Positions 36,919-37,208 of a DNA stretch of 37,208 nt are shown piece by piece (positions within the stretch are counted from its first letter, which is position 1; each line of letters opens with the position of its first letter). The position numbers and the translations under genes are program-made. Location of the stretch: positions 1 through 37,208 of the forward strand of contig JAITVK010000025.1 in assembly GCA_031285845.1 (NCBI GenBank), read 5' to 3'. This stretch comes from Propionibacteriaceae bacterium. Its GTDB lineage: Bacteria > Actinomycetota > Actinomycetes > Propionibacteriales > Propionibacteriaceae. Under the pieces are notes generated by a model. That model ran no database searches, was not told the DNA's origin, and saw nothing but the letters and a program-made list of their open reading frames with translations.

Positions 36919-37208
36919 TTGACGGCTTCCTTCTCCTTGGTCATGAGTTCCATGAGGTTTTCTTGAGTGGCCTCGGCGGTGGCGACCTGACCGGTCATCG
37001 CGCCGAAGCTGAGAGTGTAGATACGGTCGGAGATGCCCATGATCTCGGGCAACTCCGACGAGATGACGATCACCGCGCGACCGGCGGCGACCATCTGGTT
37101 GATCAGGGTGTAGATCTCGTATTTCGCGCCGACGTCGATCCCCCGGGTCGGCTCATCCAAAATCAGAATCTCCGGCTCGGTGTAAAGCCACTTGCCCAAC
37201 ACCACCTT
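36915..37208 (-). CDS. mmsA: Sugar ABC transporter ATP-binding protein, C-terminal fragment (MmsA/GguA-like)
   Basis: Only the last 97 codons are in the window; the gene continues beyond the right edge. The visible part starts just after the ABC signature region ([13 protein letters not shown]), then shows Walker B and D-loop ([20 protein letters not shown]) and [16 protein letters not shown], where the usual switch His is replaced as in the C-terminal domain of RbsA/MglA-type duplicated ATPases. It powers the permease encoded next, whose start codon overlaps its stop. Confidence 0.9.
   Translation of the reverse strand, partial: KVVLGKWLYTEPEILILDEPTRGIDVGAKYEIYTLINQMVAAGRAVIVISSELPEIMGISDRIYTLSFGAMTGQVATAEATQENLMELMTKEKEAVK

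Overview
The window reads as chromosomal DNA of a high-GC Gram-positive bacterium (Actinomycetota; a propionibacterial-type genus is plausible but cannot be fixed from sequence alone). The grounds are the GC-rich codon use, the hrcA-dnaJ-rsmE order behind a CIRCE operator, a CtpE-like P-type ATPase, and two very large secreted Ig-repeat proteins, one with a class-E-like (LAxTG-type) sorting tail. Nearly everything is on the minus strand, except a metallo-hydrolase and a three- or four-frame cassette between 7.8 and 14.5 kb.

Layout. 1-3047 (-): 5' part of a secreted 'choice-of-anchor G'-type protein followed by Ig-like repeats; its C-terminus lies beyond the window. It has a clear promoter about 300 nt upstream of its start. 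3399-7581 (-): stress/RNA-modification operon hrcA-dnaJ-rsmE-tgt with a perfect CIRCE operator at 7613-7643. 7835-8701 (+): MBL-fold hydrolase. 8953-14535 (+): a probable anti-phage RADAR locus, with a small DUF5663-like protein, an 811-aa P-loop ATPase (RdrA-like) and an adenosine-deaminase-like RdrB whose reading frame is broken near its C-terminus. 14761-17274 (-): CtpE-like P-type ATPase. 17371-19083 (-): oleate hydratase. 19432-20463 (-): aspartate carbamoyltransferase. 20754-31256 (-): a giant (about 3,500 aa) cell-surface protein with a signal peptide, SdrB-like and GEVEDY segments, about 18 invasin/Ig modules, four further Ig repeats and a non-canonical sorting signal. 31655-37208 (-): L-arabinose uptake and catabolism genes (ABC ATPase fragment, permease, FGGY kinase, AraD, AraA), closed by a 21-bp perfect hairpin.

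How the parts work together. HrcA represses its own operon through CIRCE, so DnaJ and the two RNA-modifying enzymes should be co-induced by heat. The ABC transporter imports a pentose, AraA isomerises arabinose to ribulose, the FGGY kinase phosphorylates it and AraD epimerises it to xylulose-5-phosphate. The plus-strand cassette is oriented against its neighbours, is visibly richer in A/T at third codon positions and looks like an acquired defence module. The deaminase catalytic signature is split over two frames: HxH, HAGE and RIGH in the first, CPxSN and the SxD(D/N)P loop in the second. A one-base shift joins them. Whether this is decay, a sequencing error, programmed frameshifting or a true two-chain deaminase is the most interesting open question here.
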